A stretch of 47,104 nt of DNA from Rhodanobacter thiooxydans LCS2. Its GTDB lineage: Bacteria > Pseudomonadota > Gammaproteobacteria > Xanthomonadales > Rhodanobacteraceae. Positions 35,093 to 43,907 of the stretch are shown piece after piece. The position numbers and the translations under genes are program-made. Position 1 is the stretch's first letter, and the number at the start of each line of letters is the position of its first letter. Below the pieces are notes generated by a model. The model made no database searches. It was not told where the DNA came from and saw only the letters and a program-made list of their open reading frames with translations. Location: the NCBI RefSeq assembly GCF_000264375.1, contig NZ_AJXW01000048.1, positions 1 through 47,104 of the forward strand, given 5' to 3'.

Positions 35093-35434
35093 GGCGACCT
35101 CCTGACAGCGATGGGCTGGATGCGTCCGTGCACGCTGCGCGGAGACGCAGGGGGATCGTGGGGACGCGCCCGCAGGCTATGCCCGGCGAGAGTTTCCGCG
35201 CAAGTGGCCGTCCAGAAGGCTGTTCGTCGAAGGGCGGTTCGGTGCGCCGGCCGGTGCGGCAGGCGGCCGTGCGGAAGGATGGGTGCAGCCCACCGCGAAC
35301 GGGTTCCGGTTGCCATCACGGGCAGGGGGGGCGTGGATTCGCGGCCGCCGGGCGTGCGGCGCCGCGAAGCCAATCGTTGCGCAGCTTCCCGCATGCGCGA
35401 AAGGCACAACCGGAGCAATCGCAAGATCTTGCAA

Positions 35435-35453
35435 ATGAGAATAAATATCAATA
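35435..35453. promoter_or_regulatory. Fur box (ferric uptake regulator site)
   Basis: AATGAGAATAAATATCAAT matches the 19-base Fur consensus AATGATAATNATTATCATT at about 15 of 18 informative positions. It lies 54 bases before the receptor start and in the AT-rich part of the divergent tonB/receptor interval, so both genes should be repressed when iron is sufficient. Confidence 0.78.
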
Positions 35454-35507
35454 TCGTCCGATACCCAACCGGGCCGATGTGTCCGTCCGTCCACCCAAGG
35501 CAGCTCC

Positions 35508-37649
35508 ATGTCCAATCCGAACCCTCTCGCTGCGGCGCTCGCTGCGGCGCTTCTTCTCGCGTTCGCCCCGCCCGTCGTCGCCGGATCCGCGTCGGGTCCG
35601 GAACAGGCCACCAATCTCAAGCCGGTCAATGTCCGTGCGGCGAGTGTCGACGGCTACGCGGCGGCCGGCACCGACACGGCGACCCGGACGCGTTCCCTGC
35701 TGCGCGATATCCCGCAGTCGATCACGGTGGTGACCGGCGACCTGATCCGCGACCTGGCGATGACGAGCATGGCCGACGCCGTGCGCTACATGCCCGGCGT
35801 CGGCATGGGGCAGGGCGAGGGCCACCGCGATGCGCCGATACTGCGCGGCAACGGCTCCACGGCCGATCTGTTCATCGACGGCATGCGCGACGACGTGCAG
35901 TACTTCCGCGACCTGTACAACATCGAACGGGTGGAGGCGCTGAAGGGGCCGAACGCAATGATCTTCGGCCGCGGCGGTTCCGGCGGCGTGCTCAACCGGG
36001 TCAGCAAGGTGGCCGATGGCCAGCAGCACCGCGAGCTGTCACTGCAACTGGGCGAGCAGCAGCGCCGGCGCCTTGTCGCCGACTTCGGCGAGCCGATCGG
36101 GGAGAGTGCCGCATTCCGTGTGACCGGGCTGTACGAGGATTCCGGGAGTTACCGCGACGGCGTCACGCTGAAGCGCTACGGCATCAATCCGACGCTCGCG
36201 TTGCGCGCCGGCGAGCGCACCCAGGTGACGCTGGGCTACGAGCATTTCCGCGACGAACGGGTCACCGACCGCGGCGTGCCGTCGTACCGGGGGTTGCCAC
36301 TGTCCACCGCCGCCTCGACCTTCTTCGGCGATCCGCGGCAGAGCCCGACCTGGGTCACTGTGGACGCGTTCAATGCCCTGGTCGACCACGATTTCGGCAA
36401 CGGCCTGGGCTTGCGCAACCGCACCCGCTACGCCGACTACGACAAGTTCTACCAGAATGTATTTCCCGGTGCGGTCAACGCCGCCGGCACGCAGGTGTCG
36501 ATCTCGGCCTACAGCAACGCCACCCGGCGCCGGAATCTGTTCAACCAGACCGACCTGACGTATGAACTGCTGACCGGCGCAGTCCACCACACCCTGCTCG
36601 GCGGACTCGAGCTGGGCCGGCAGAGCACCGACAATTTCCGTCGCACCGGCTATTTCGGCGGGACCGGCTCCCCCGCGACTTCGGTCAGGGTGCCGGTGTC
36701 GGACCCGCGCTACACGCTGCCGGTCGATTTCCGGCAGAGTGCGACCGACCCCAGCAATCACGGCATCGCCAAGGTTGCCGCGCTGTATCTCCAGGACCAG
36801 ATCGAGTTCTCGCCGCAATGGCAGGCGGTCCTCGGTCTGCGCTACGACCGCTTCACGATGGAGTTCCACGACAATCGCAGTGGCCAGGATTTCTCCAGCA
36901 CCGACAACCTGGTGTCGCCGCGCGCGGGCCTGGTCTACAAGCCGGTTGAACCGCTGTCGCTGTACGCCAGCTACAGCATCGCCCACCAGCCGCGGGCCGG
37001 CGAGCAGCTCACCTCGCTTACGCTGGGCAACCGCACGCTGGAGCCGGAGCGGTTCACCAACCGCGAGCTCGGTGCGAAGTGGGATGTGAGCCCCGGGCTG
37101 GCGCTGACCGCGGCGGTCTACCGGCTCGACCGCAGCAACGTGGCGGTGACCAACCCGGCCTGGGACCCGGCGACCAATCCGGGTGTGCCGCAGTCGTTGC
37201 TGGTGGACGGCCAGCGCATCAAGGGCGTCGAGCTTGGTTTCAGCGGCAGGCTGACTTCGGCGTGGAGCGTCATGGGCGGCTATGCCTGGCAGGAGGGCGA
37301 GATCACCAGGCCGTTGTCGCCGAGTCTCCCCGCCGGCACCCGGCTGGCGCAATTGCCGAAGCACAGTGCCTCACTGTGGAACCGCTACGACTTCAATCCG
37401 ATGTGGGGTGCGGGCGTTGGCGCGATCCATCAAGGGCCGGTCTTCGCTTCCACCAGCAACCGGGTGACGCTGAAGGGCTACACCCGCTACGACGCGGCGG
37501 TGTTCCTGACGCTGAGTCCGCAGCTGCGGCTGCAGCTGAATGTCGAGAATCTTTTCGACAAACGGTATTTTGTCAGCGCGCACAACGACAACAACATTAC
37601 CCCGGGTTCGCCGCGCGCGTTCTACCTGGGGGTGAACGTCAGGCTCTGA
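35508..37649 (+). CDS. TonB-dependent siderophore receptor
   Basis: 713 aa. Signal peptide 1-26. Plug domain from about 45 with RDIPQSITVVTGDLIRDLAMTSMADAVRYMPGV and the GPNAMIFGRGGSGGVLNRVSK segment, followed by the 22-strand barrel ending LFDKRYFVSAHNDNNITPGSPRAFYLGVNVRL. These are marks of the TonB-dependent siderophore (FhuA/FpvA-like, catecholate or ferrichrome type) receptors. Transports an iron chelate across the outer membrane. The ligand cannot be told. Controlled by the upstream Fur box; the TonB gene is divergent. A strong hairpin follows the stop. Confidence 0.94.
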   Translation: MSNPNPLAAALAAALLLAFAPPVVAGSASGPEQATNLKPVNVRAASVDGYAAAGTDTATRTRSLLRDIPQSITVVTGDLIRDLAMTSMADAVRYMPGVGMGQGEGHRDAPILRGNGSTADLFIDGMRDDVQYFRDLYNIERVEALKGPNAMIFGRGGSGGVLNRVSKVADGQQHRELSLQLGEQQRRRLVADFGEPIGESAAFRVTGLYEDSGSYRDGVTLKRYGINPTLALRAGERTQVTLGYEHFRDERVTDRGVPSYRGLPLSTAASTFFGDPRQSPTWVTVDAFNALVDHDFGNGLGLRNRTRYADYDKFYQNVFPGAVNAAGTQVSISAYSNATRRRNLFNQTDLTYELLTGAVHHTLLGGLELGRQSTDNFRRTGYFGGTGSPATSVRVPVSDPRYTLPVDFRQSATDPSNHGIAKVAALYLQDQIEFSPQWQAVLGLRYDRFTMEFHDNRSGQDFSSTDNLVSPRAGLVYKPVEPLSLYASYSIAHQPRAGEQLTSLTLGNRTLEPERFTNRELGAKWDVSPGLALTAAVYRLDRSNVAVTNPAWDPATNPGVPQSLLVDGQRIKGVELGFSGRLTSAWSVMGGYAWQEGEITRPLSPSLPAGTRLAQLPKHSASLWNRYDFNPMWGAGVGAIHQGPVFASTSNRVTLKGYTRYDAAVFLTLSPQLRLQLNVENLFDKRYFVSAHNDNNITPGSPRAFYLGVNVRL

Positions 37650-37654
37650 ACCAT

Positions 37655-37685
37655 GGCGGGGCGGGCAGTGCGAGCCCGCCTCGCC
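37655..37685 (+). terminator. Stable hairpin after receptor gene
   Basis: 12-base stem GGCGGGGCGGGC / GCCCGCCTCGCC (one G-U) with a 7-base loop, 5 bases after the receptor stop. No T-run follows, so it is either a weak terminator or an mRNA-end stabiliser. Confidence 0.4.
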
Positions 37686-37808
37686 GACGGCCATGGCTCT
37701 GGGCGGAAAGTGCATAGAGGAGCGGCATTTCCGCATGGGGTTGTCACCGGTAGGCAAGCGCCGGTGCGCCGGCTAAGGTAGGCGCGAACCGGATCCGGGA
37801 GCCATGCC

Positions 37809-38470
37809 ATGTCCACCTCCGTCGCGGCGATTCCCCGCTACAGCTTCGGCGACGAGCTGGCCAGCAGCATCGTGCATGGCCTCGGCATCGTGCTCAGCAT
37901 TGCCGGGCTGGCGACGCTGGTGGCATTCGCCGCGTTGCACGGCAATGCGCTGACGGTGGTGGCCTGCGCGGTGTTCGGCACTTCGCTGGTGCTGCTGTAC
38001 ACCGCCTCGACGCTGTACCACTCGATTCCGGTGGCGGCGGCCAAGCCGGCGTTGCGCGCACTCGACCACATCGCGATCTACCTGCTGATTGCCGGCACCT
38101 ACACGCCGTTCACCCTGGTTGCGTTGCCAGGGGCGTGGGGCTGGAGCCTGTTCGTGGCGGTGTGGGCGCTGGCGCTGGCCGGCAGCGCGCTGGAACTGGG
38201 CCTGCTCGGTCGCTACCGCAAACTGGCGGTGCTGCTGTACGTGGGCATGGGCTGGATCGGATGGTCGCGTTCAAGCCGCTCAGCGAGCATCTGCAGACCG
38301 GCGGCATCGTGCTGCTGCTCGCCGGCGGGCTGGCCTATACGCTGGGCGTGCCGTTCTACCTGTGGCGGCGGCTGCCGTACCACCACGCGCTGTGGCACGT
38401 GTTCGTGCTGGCCGGCAGCGTGCTGCACTTCCTCGCCGTGCTGCTGTACGTGATTCCCGACCCGGCGTGA
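37809..38470 (+). pseudogene. trhA: Hemolysin III family (TrhA/YqfA) gene with one-base frameshift
   Basis: The first 151 codons (MSTSVAAIPRYSFGDELASSIVHGLGIVLS to LLYVGMGWI) and the last 70 codons (MVAFKPLSEHL to FLAVLLYVIPDPA) are both classic hemolysin III sequence with seven membrane helices, but the frame changes near 38256-38262 where one base is missing (relatives usually have one more residue such as Ala between WI and MVAF). HGLG, STLYHS and LWHVFVLAGSVLHF motifs are intact. The family affects membrane-lipid homeostasis. Could be a genuine lesion or a read error. Confidence 0.88.
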
Positions 38471-38799
38471 GCGTGCCGCCGGGCCTCGCGGTACTGCGCC
38501 GCGAACTGGAGGACGCAGCCACCCACCTGGGCCGTCCGCACGAGTTGCGCTTCCAGCCGATGTTCGGCGCGCTCATGGCATACCTCGACGAGCAGCCGTG
38601 CGCCTGGCTGACGCCGGCCGGGCTGGCACTGAAACTGGCGCCCATCGACCAGTCGGCGCTGCTGCGGCTGGAAGGCACCGCGCGGCTGGTCGCGAAACCC
38701 GGCGCGGCGCCGAGTCGGCACTACATCGTGCTGCCCGCCGCGCTCAGTCGCGACACCGCGCAACTCGCCCGCTGGCTGGCGAAGAGTGCGCGGCGCTGA
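38467..38799 (+). CDS. TfoX N-terminal domain protein
   Basis: 110 aa. Single TfoX-N domain (HELRFQPMFGALMAYLDEQPCAWLTPAGLALKLA, then RHYIVLPAAL). Related to TfoX/Sxy competence regulators and small unknown proteins. Starts with GTG overlapping the stop of the TrhA gene (GTGA at 38467-38470); another GTG at 38473 is possible. No C-terminal domain, so a competence role is uncertain. Confidence 0.75.
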   Translation: MSVPPGLAVLRRELEDAATHLGRPHELRFQPMFGALMAYLDEQPCAWLTPAGLALKLAPIDQSALLRLEGTARLVAKPGAAPSRHYIVLPAALSRDTAQLARWLAKSARR

Positions 38800-38813
38800 C
38801 GCTCAGCGCTTGT

Positions 38814-38955
38814 GAAGAAAACCACTTCCTGTGGTTTTCTTCGATCGCGAGTCCGGTACACGCCCGTACTCGCTCACATGAAACAGTCACGTGTGACTGT
38901 TTCATGCCCGGCCGTCGTGGCCGGTCTGAGAGGTTGAATAGTCACAACCTCTCAG
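38814..38955. repeat. Tandem run of five hairpins
   Basis: Consecutive inverted repeats in the convergent interval: 38814-38842 (12-base perfect stem GAAGAAAACCAC), 38847-38873 (6+3 stem with one mismatch), 38877-38906 (14-base perfect stem CATGAAACAGTCAC, two-base centre), 38908-38924 (CCGGCC/GGCCGG) and 38926-38955 (11-base stem CTGAGAGGTTG, reaching into the stop codon of the DUF885 gene). Together almost all 142 bases pair. No matching repeat unit elsewhere in the window. Confidence 0.8.
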
Positions 38956-40724
38956 TGCTTGCGCTGCGCCGGCACGAACTGGGTGCGCACCGCCTCGGCC
39001 AGCTGCTCCGGCGGCAGCAGGCCCTGGCCGATCACGAAGTCGTTGAAGGCCAGGCGGTCGAACTTCGGGCCAAGCGCCAGCTCGGTCTGCAGGCGTAGCT
39101 GCTGCAGGCGCAGATAGCCGTAGAAGTACGCGGTGGCCTGGCCGGGTGCGCGGAACGTGTAGCGGTTGATCTCCTGCCGTGCCATCGGCTCGGACAGGCC
39201 GACCTCGTGCACCAGCACCTGGTGCGCGCGCTCGGGCGTGATCAGGCCCAGGTTGAGCATCGGATCCAGGTACGCGCGGGCGGCACGCTGCAGCCGCGCC
39301 TGCAGCGCGGCGAACTGGCCGGCTGGCGGCTCGTACGGCAGCATCTCGGACTCCGCGTACAGCGCCCAGCCTTCCACGTTGACGCTGTTGAAGGCGAACA
39401 GGCTGCGCGCCAGCGACACGCCGCGTTCGACCATCGCGGCGAACTGCAGCTCGTGGCCGGGCCGGCCTTCGTGCGCGGTCAGCGTCCAGGCGGCGGCCTT
39501 GAAGGTGAAGTCGTCGTAGGCCTGGCTCTTGTCGCCGTTCGCCGCCGGGTTGCCCATGGTCAGCACGAAGGTGCCGCGCTCGCCGTGATTGTTGAGGAAC
39601 GGCGGCGGGTCCATGTGTGGCGCCGGCTGCGCCGCGGCTTCGGCTTCCGAGGCCACGCGCATCTGCATCTGGCGCTGCGGCAGGGTGACGATGCGTTCGC
39701 GGCGGATGATGTCCTCGATGTGGCCGAGCACCTCGTGGTACCACGGCTCGACCTGGTCGCGGCTCAACTGCTGCTGCTTCAGCGCCTTGAGCACGTCGCG
39801 GTAGTCGGTGGCGTGGATGCCCTCGGCCTTGGCCACCGCCGGCGCCATCGCCTGCATCATACCGCGCAGCTCCATGAACTCGAGCTCGGCCTGCTTCATC
39901 AGCTGCTCGGGGGGAATGTCGATGCCGACCTGCCGCAGGCGGTAGGCGTACAGCGGCTCGGGCAGGCGGAAGTCGGTGCGCGCGCGCGGCAGCACGGTGT
40001 GGCGCACCCAGGCGTCGTACTGCTTCAGCTGTGCATCGAGCGCATCCAGTGCAGCGTTGCCCTCGGGCGTGTCGAGCTTGTACTTGGCGAACAGCTGGCG
40101 GATCCCTTCGACGTAGCGCGGCGTGTTGGCCAGCTTCTGCTCGACCTCGCCCTGGTAGGGGCCGAGCAGCGCCTTGTTGCCCAGCCGGGCCGTGGTCAGC
40201 GCCTTGGCCTGCTCGGTGACCGGCGTGCAGCCGGGTGCCTTGCCGACGTAGCACTGCAGGCGCGCGAGCGCGGCGGGACGGCGCGCGGCGTCGACGTCGT
40301 CCTTGAGCAGGACGAACTCGCCGTTGAAGACCAGCGCGCCGACGTCCTGGTAGGGCAGCAGGTATTTGCGGTCGAGGTCGATGCCCTCGATCCGCTGCGC
40401 GGTGGTCTCGATCATGATCTTGAGGTCCTCGCGCACGTTCGGGTCCTGCTCCGTGGCGAGCAGCTTGCCGAGCCTGTCCCTGGCTTGCACCAGCGCGGTG
40501 CGCGAGCGCTCGTCGATGCCGGGTTTCAGGTCCGCCACCTTGCTGTCATAGCCGGGCAGGCCGACCTGGCTGGCAAACTCCGGGTTGAAGCGGGCGATGG
40601 TATCCAGCAACACCTTGGCGTCGGCGTTGCTGCGCTCGATCCATGCGGCGGGGGCAGCCTGCGCGTGCAGCGCTCCGGCGAAGGTCAGCGTGGCGGCCAG
40701 GGCGAGGGCCGGGATCTTGCGCAT
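38952..40724 (-). CDS. DUF885 family secreted protein (zinc peptidase-like)
   Basis: 590 aa. Signal peptide 1-22 (ends LHAQA), so exported. DUF885 proteins are long helical peptidase-like proteins. The metal-type motif TAHEGRPGHELQF (HExxxxH, near 415) is present, and VNVEGWALYAESEM downstream supplies the likely third ligand. The final segment LGPKFDRLAFNDFVIGQGLLPPEQLAEAV is family-typical. Function not established. Convergent with the TfoX gene. Confidence 0.88.
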   Translation of the reverse strand: MRKIPALALAATLTFAGALHAQAAPAAWIERSNADAKVLLDTIARFNPEFASQVGLPGYDSKVADLKPGIDERSRTALVQARDRLGKLLATEQDPNVREDLKIMIETTAQRIEGIDLDRKYLLPYQDVGALVFNGEFVLLKDDVDAARRPAALARLQCYVGKAPGCTPVTEQAKALTTARLGNKALLGPYQGEVEQKLANTPRYVEGIRQLFAKYKLDTPEGNAALDALDAQLKQYDAWVRHTVLPRARTDFRLPEPLYAYRLRQVGIDIPPEQLMKQAELEFMELRGMMQAMAPAVAKAEGIHATDYRDVLKALKQQQLSRDQVEPWYHEVLGHIEDIIRRERIVTLPQRQMQMRVASEAEAAAQPAPHMDPPPFLNNHGERGTFVLTMGNPAANGDKSQAYDDFTFKAAAWTLTAHEGRPGHELQFAAMVERGVSLARSLFAFNSVNVEGWALYAESEMLPYEPPAGQFAALQARLQRAARAYLDPMLNLGLITPERAHQVLVHEVGLSEPMARQEINRYTFRAPGQATAYFYGYLRLQQLRLQTELALGPKFDRLAFNDFVIGQGLLPPEQLAEAVRTQFVPAQRKH

Positions 40725-40793
40725 GGGTTTTTCCTCCGTGGATGACCGGCGCAGCGTAACCGGTGGCGGCCGTGGCGCGCCTATGCCGGAGGT

Positions 40794-41273
40794 CTAGAAC
40801 AGCATGGCCAGGCCGAACAGGCCGACCATCAGGAACGAGATCACCAGCTTGACCAGGGTGCCGGCGAGCAGCCCGAGCCAGGTGCCGGCGCCGACGTGGG
40901 TCGAGCGCAGCACGCTGGCGCCGGCGCTGAGCTCGCCCAGCAGCGCGCCGACGAACGGCCCCAGGATCAGCCCCGGGATGCCGAGGAACATGCCGACCAC
41001 GGTGCCGAGCGTGGCGCCCCACAACGCGCGCGGACTGGCGCCGACCCGCTTGGCGCCCAGCGTGCCGGCGACGAAGTCGACCAGCACACCGAGCGCGCCG
41101 AGCGCGCCGATCACCAGCAGCCAGCCCAGGCCCAGGTGGCGGTAGCCGTCGACCGCGGCGACCAGCCAGATGCCGCCGAAGATCATCGGGATGCCCGGCA
41201 GCATCGGCAGCACGGTGCCGGCGAGGCCGCCGAGGATGAGCAGTGCAGCGAGCAGGTAGAGCGCGATTTCCAT
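40794..41273 (-). CDS. DUF456 family membrane protein
   Basis: 159 aa with four or five membrane helices. DUF456 signature: LLILGGLAGTVLPMLPGIPMIFGG, GVLVDFVAGTLGAKRVGASPRALWGATLGTVVGMFLGIPGLILGPFVGALLGEL. Uncharacterised inner membrane protein. Start at 41273 chosen because the family begins there. Lies between fpr and the DUF885 gene. Confidence 0.88.
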   Translation of the reverse strand: MEIALYLLAALLILGGLAGTVLPMLPGIPMIFGGIWLVAAVDGYRHLGLGWLLVIGALGALGVLVDFVAGTLGAKRVGASPRALWGATLGTVVGMFLGIPGLILGPFVGALLGELSAGASVLRSTHVGAGTWLGLLAGTLVKLVISFLMVGLFGLAMLF

Positions 41274-41389
41274 CGGCAGTTTTCCCGGTTGGTCGCGCCC
41301 AATGTGCGGGTGTTTGCCCGCGTGGACAAGCGTCGCGCCCAGGCGGAGCGCAGCGGGGCCGTGGATGGCCCGTTGAAGCGTGCCGCGCG

Positions 41390-42166
41390 CTACTTCTCCA
41401 CGAACGCCCGCTCGACCACGTAGTCGCCCGGCTCGCGCGTGCGCGGCGAGGCGTGGAAGCCGCGGCCGTCGAGCAGGGCGCCCAGGTCCTCCAGCATGGC
41501 CGGGCTGCCGCACAGCATCACGCGGTCGGTGGCCGGGTTCAGCGGCGGCAGGCCGGTCGCCGCGCCCATCGTGCCGTCGACGATCGCATCGGTGATGCGG
41601 CCCTGATGGCGGAACGGCTCGCGCGTCACGGTGGGGTAGTAGATCAGCTTCTCGCGCACCAGTTCGCCCAGGTAGTCGTGCTGCGGCAGCTGATTTTCCA
41701 GGTAGTCGGCGTAGGCGAGGTCCTCGACCCGGCGCACGCCATGGGCCAGCACGATGCGGTCGAAACGCTCGTAGGTGTCCGGGTCGCGGATGATGCTCAT
41801 GAACGGCGCCAGCCCGGTACCGGTGCCGAGCAGATACAGGTACTTGCCGGGCTTGAGGTCGGTCAGCACGAGCGTGCCGGTGGGTTTGCGCGTGACGATC
41901 AGCGGGTCGCCAGGTTGCAGGTGCTGCAGGCGCGAGGTGAGCGGGCCGTTCGGCACCTTGATCGAGAAGAACTCCAGGTGTTCCTCCCAGCTGGCGCTGG
42001 CGATCGAGTAGGCGCGCATCAGCGGACGGCCTTCCGTCTCCAGCCCGATCATCACGAATTGGCCGCTGTCGAAACGGAAGCCGGGGTCACGCGTGGTGCG
42101 GAAGGAGAACAGGCTGTCGTTCCAGTGCCGCACGTCGATCACGTGCTCGGTTGCCATTGCCACCAT
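41390..42166 (-). CDS. fpr: Ferredoxin-NADP reductase
   Basis: 258 aa. FAD enzyme passing electrons between NADPH and ferredoxin or flavodoxin. FAD-binding RAYSIASASWEEHLEFFSIKVPNGPLTSRLQHLQPGD; NADP site YLYLLGTGTGLAPFMSIIRD near 115; RVMLCGSPAMLEDLGALL near 215; C-terminal VVERAFVEK with the terminal aromatic region of bacterial (subclass II) FPR. Start MVAMATEHV at 42166, or MATEHV at 42157. Likely helps redox and oxidative-stress balance. Confidence 0.92.
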   Translation of the reverse strand: MVAMATEHVIDVRHWNDSLFSFRTTRDPGFRFDSGQFVMIGLETEGRPLMRAYSIASASWEEHLEFFSIKVPNGPLTSRLQHLQPGDPLIVTRKPTGTLVLTDLKPGKYLYLLGTGTGLAPFMSIIRDPDTYERFDRIVLAHGVRRVEDLAYADYLENQLPQHDYLGELVREKLIYYPTVTREPFRHQGRITDAIVDGTMGAATGLPPLNPATDRVMLCGSPAMLEDLGALLDGRGFHASPRTREPGDYVVERAFVEK

Positions 42167-42667
42167 GGTTGGTCGTCTCGCCTTGTTGCGCTGTCGGGTG
42201 CCGGGGAAGTCGCACGCCAGGCCACCCGGCAGGCCGGTGGCGGGGACTCGCGGGGAGGGCGGCTGTGGCCGCGGTGCCTTGCGAGCGCCGGGATGGACGC
42301 GGCGACAACTGCCTAGGATACGCGAGCGCCCCGGAATGCGCCTGCCTGGCGGCGATCGCGAGGCGATCCGCGACATCGTGCCGCGTCGCCGCCCTGGCCG
42401 GGCGTGCGACATGCCGGGTTTGTGACCGGCGGCCATTCCCGCGGCGGAAGAGGGCGGTGTACTACGCCGGCGGCCGTAGAGGTACTACATCGACAGCAGC
42501 CGGGGACGACAGCAGGAACATCCTTGGACTGCAGCATCGAAACTGCGCATACTCCATCGTCGCCGGCGGTCCGATGCGCCAGGGCCGGTTCGCGGTGGGT
42601 ACCAGGGGGTTTCATGGCACGCCGATGGTTGGCGTGCAGCGGTTCTTGCTGGTAGCTCCGGGGGCGG
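42167..42667. other. 500-base gene-free interval before sigma-54 activator
   Basis: Between the fpr start and the activator start. No supported gene or tRNA. A TGGCAC at 42615-42620 recalls half of a sigma-54 promoter but lacks TTGC at the right spacing. Presumably holds the promoters for fpr and the activator. Confidence 0.5.
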
Positions 42668-43657
42668 ATGATGCCGGTCATGCTCGGCCAATCCAAGGCG
42701 ATCCAGGCGGTGCGGGCGCAGTTGCAGCGCTACGCCGGCTGCGACGTGCAGGTGCTGATCGAGGGCGAAACCGGCACCGGCAAGGAGCTGGCGGCGCGCG
42801 AGATCCACTATGCCAGCGCCCGCCGCGACCATCCGTTCGTACCGGTCAATTGCGGCGCCATTCCCGACAGCCTGATCGAGAACGAGCTGTTCGGCCACGG
42901 CCGCGGCGCCTTCACCGACGCCAGGGCCGCCCAGCCCGGCCTGGTCGACCATGCGCGCGGCGGCACGCTGTTCCTGGACGAGGTCGACGCCCTCTCGGAC
43001 AAGGGCCAGGTGACCCTGCTGCGCTTCCTGCAGGACAACGAGTACCGCCCGGTCGGCGGCGGCGCAGCGCGGGTGTCGGACGCGCGCATCATCGCCGCCA
43101 CCAATGCCTGCCTGGACCGCCAGGTGGCGGCCGGGCGCTTCCGCCGCGACCTGCACTATCGGCTCAATGCCCTGCATCTGCAGCTGCCGCCGTTGCGCGA
43201 GCGCGGCGAGGACATGGCCCTGCTCGCCGCGCATTTCGTCGATGCCGCAGCCGCGCGGTTGCGCGGGCCGGTCCGGCTGTGGGGCGAGGATGCCCTGCGG
43301 GCGCTGCTGGCGTATGCGTGGCCGGGCAATGTGCGCGAACTGGAGAACGTCGTGCTGCGTGCCTACATGGCCACCGAGGGCACCGTCATCGGCTTCGCCG
43401 AGCTGGTGACTGCGGAGCCGGCGTTCGCCGGTACCGAAATGGCGCCGCGGCGCCGCGCCAACGAGCCGGAGCTGGGCTTCAGTGCGGCCAAGCTGCACGC
43501 CATCCGCCAGTTCGAGCGCGAGTATCTCACTCAGCTGATGCAGCAGGCCTGCGGCAACATCAGCGCCGCCGCCCGCCTGTCCGGCACCGAACGCCGCCAG
43601 CTCGGCAAGCTGCTGCTGAAGCATGGCATCGTGACCAAGCAGTTCCGTCCGCACTGA
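42668..43657 (+). CDS. Sigma-54-dependent activator without N-terminal domain
   Basis: 329 aa. AAA+ enhancer-binding protein that would remodel RNA polymerase-sigma-54. Walker A GETGTGKE (33-40), the switch Asn in PVNCGAI, Walker B GGTLFLDEVD (98-107), arginine fingers in RRDLHYRL, and a Fis-type helix-turn-helix (NISAAARLSGTERRQLGKLLLKHGI, near 297-321). Two oddities: there is no sensor domain, as in PspF, and the sigma-contact loop reads GAFTDA (80-85) instead of GAFTGA. Situated directly before a sigma-54 promoter and an injection-system operon. Confidence 0.92.
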   Translation: MMPVMLGQSKAIQAVRAQLQRYAGCDVQVLIEGETGTGKELAAREIHYASARRDHPFVPVNCGAIPDSLIENELFGHGRGAFTDARAAQPGLVDHARGGTLFLDEVDALSDKGQVTLLRFLQDNEYRPVGGGAARVSDARIIAATNACLDRQVAAGRFRRDLHYRLNALHLQLPPLRERGEDMALLAAHFVDAAAARLRGPVRLWGEDALRALLAYAWPGNVRELENVVLRAYMATEGTVIGFAELVTAEPAFAGTEMAPRRRANEPELGFSAAKLHAIRQFEREYLTQLMQQACGNISAAARLSGTERRQLGKLLLKHGIVTKQFRPH

Positions 43658-43739
43658 GATCCCGTTCCGTTCAAGGTCCCGGTACAGCCCGCGTCGGGCG
43701 TCGGCCCCGGGTGCAATCTTCCCCACTGCGCCGGCAAAG

Positions 43740-43757
43740 CGGGTCATCGTCGACCCG
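43740..43757. promoter_or_regulatory. Candidate upstream activator site
   Basis: Inverted repeat CGGGTC-N6-GACCCG about 60 bases before the -24 element. Position and dyad symmetry suit binding of a Fis-type activator dimer. Only one copy is seen, so support is limited. Confidence 0.3.
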
Positions 43758-43816
43758 GTGGCCGCGTGCCGGCGTGCCGCAAGCCTTGGCGCAGCTCATC
43801 CAGTCGGCCCGCGTCG

Positions 43817-43833
43817 GTGGCACGCATGTTGCG
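43817..43833 (+). promoter_or_regulatory. Sigma-54 promoter (-24/-12)
   Basis: TGGCACG-N4-TTGC (TGGCAC at 43818, TTGC ending 43832) fits the sigma-54 consensus with exact spacing between the GG and GC pairs. Start of transcription should be about 43843, giving a leader of about 65 bases to the ATG at 43908. An activator gene sits just upstream and the sheath operon just downstream. Confidence 0.82.
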
Positions 43834-43907
43834 TCGGTCCCCACGCATGTGTGCAGCAGGGCGTCATGACCAGACATCCGGACCAGAGCACGGCAGGCGG
43901 AGGCGAG

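Noticed and set aside
38814..38955. CRISPR array or integron attC sites
   Set aside because: Stems differ from one another and there are no equal-length spacers, integrase or cas genes.
42615..42633. TGGCAC resembling a second sigma-54 promoter before the activator
   Set aside because: The -12 TTGC is absent at the needed spacing.
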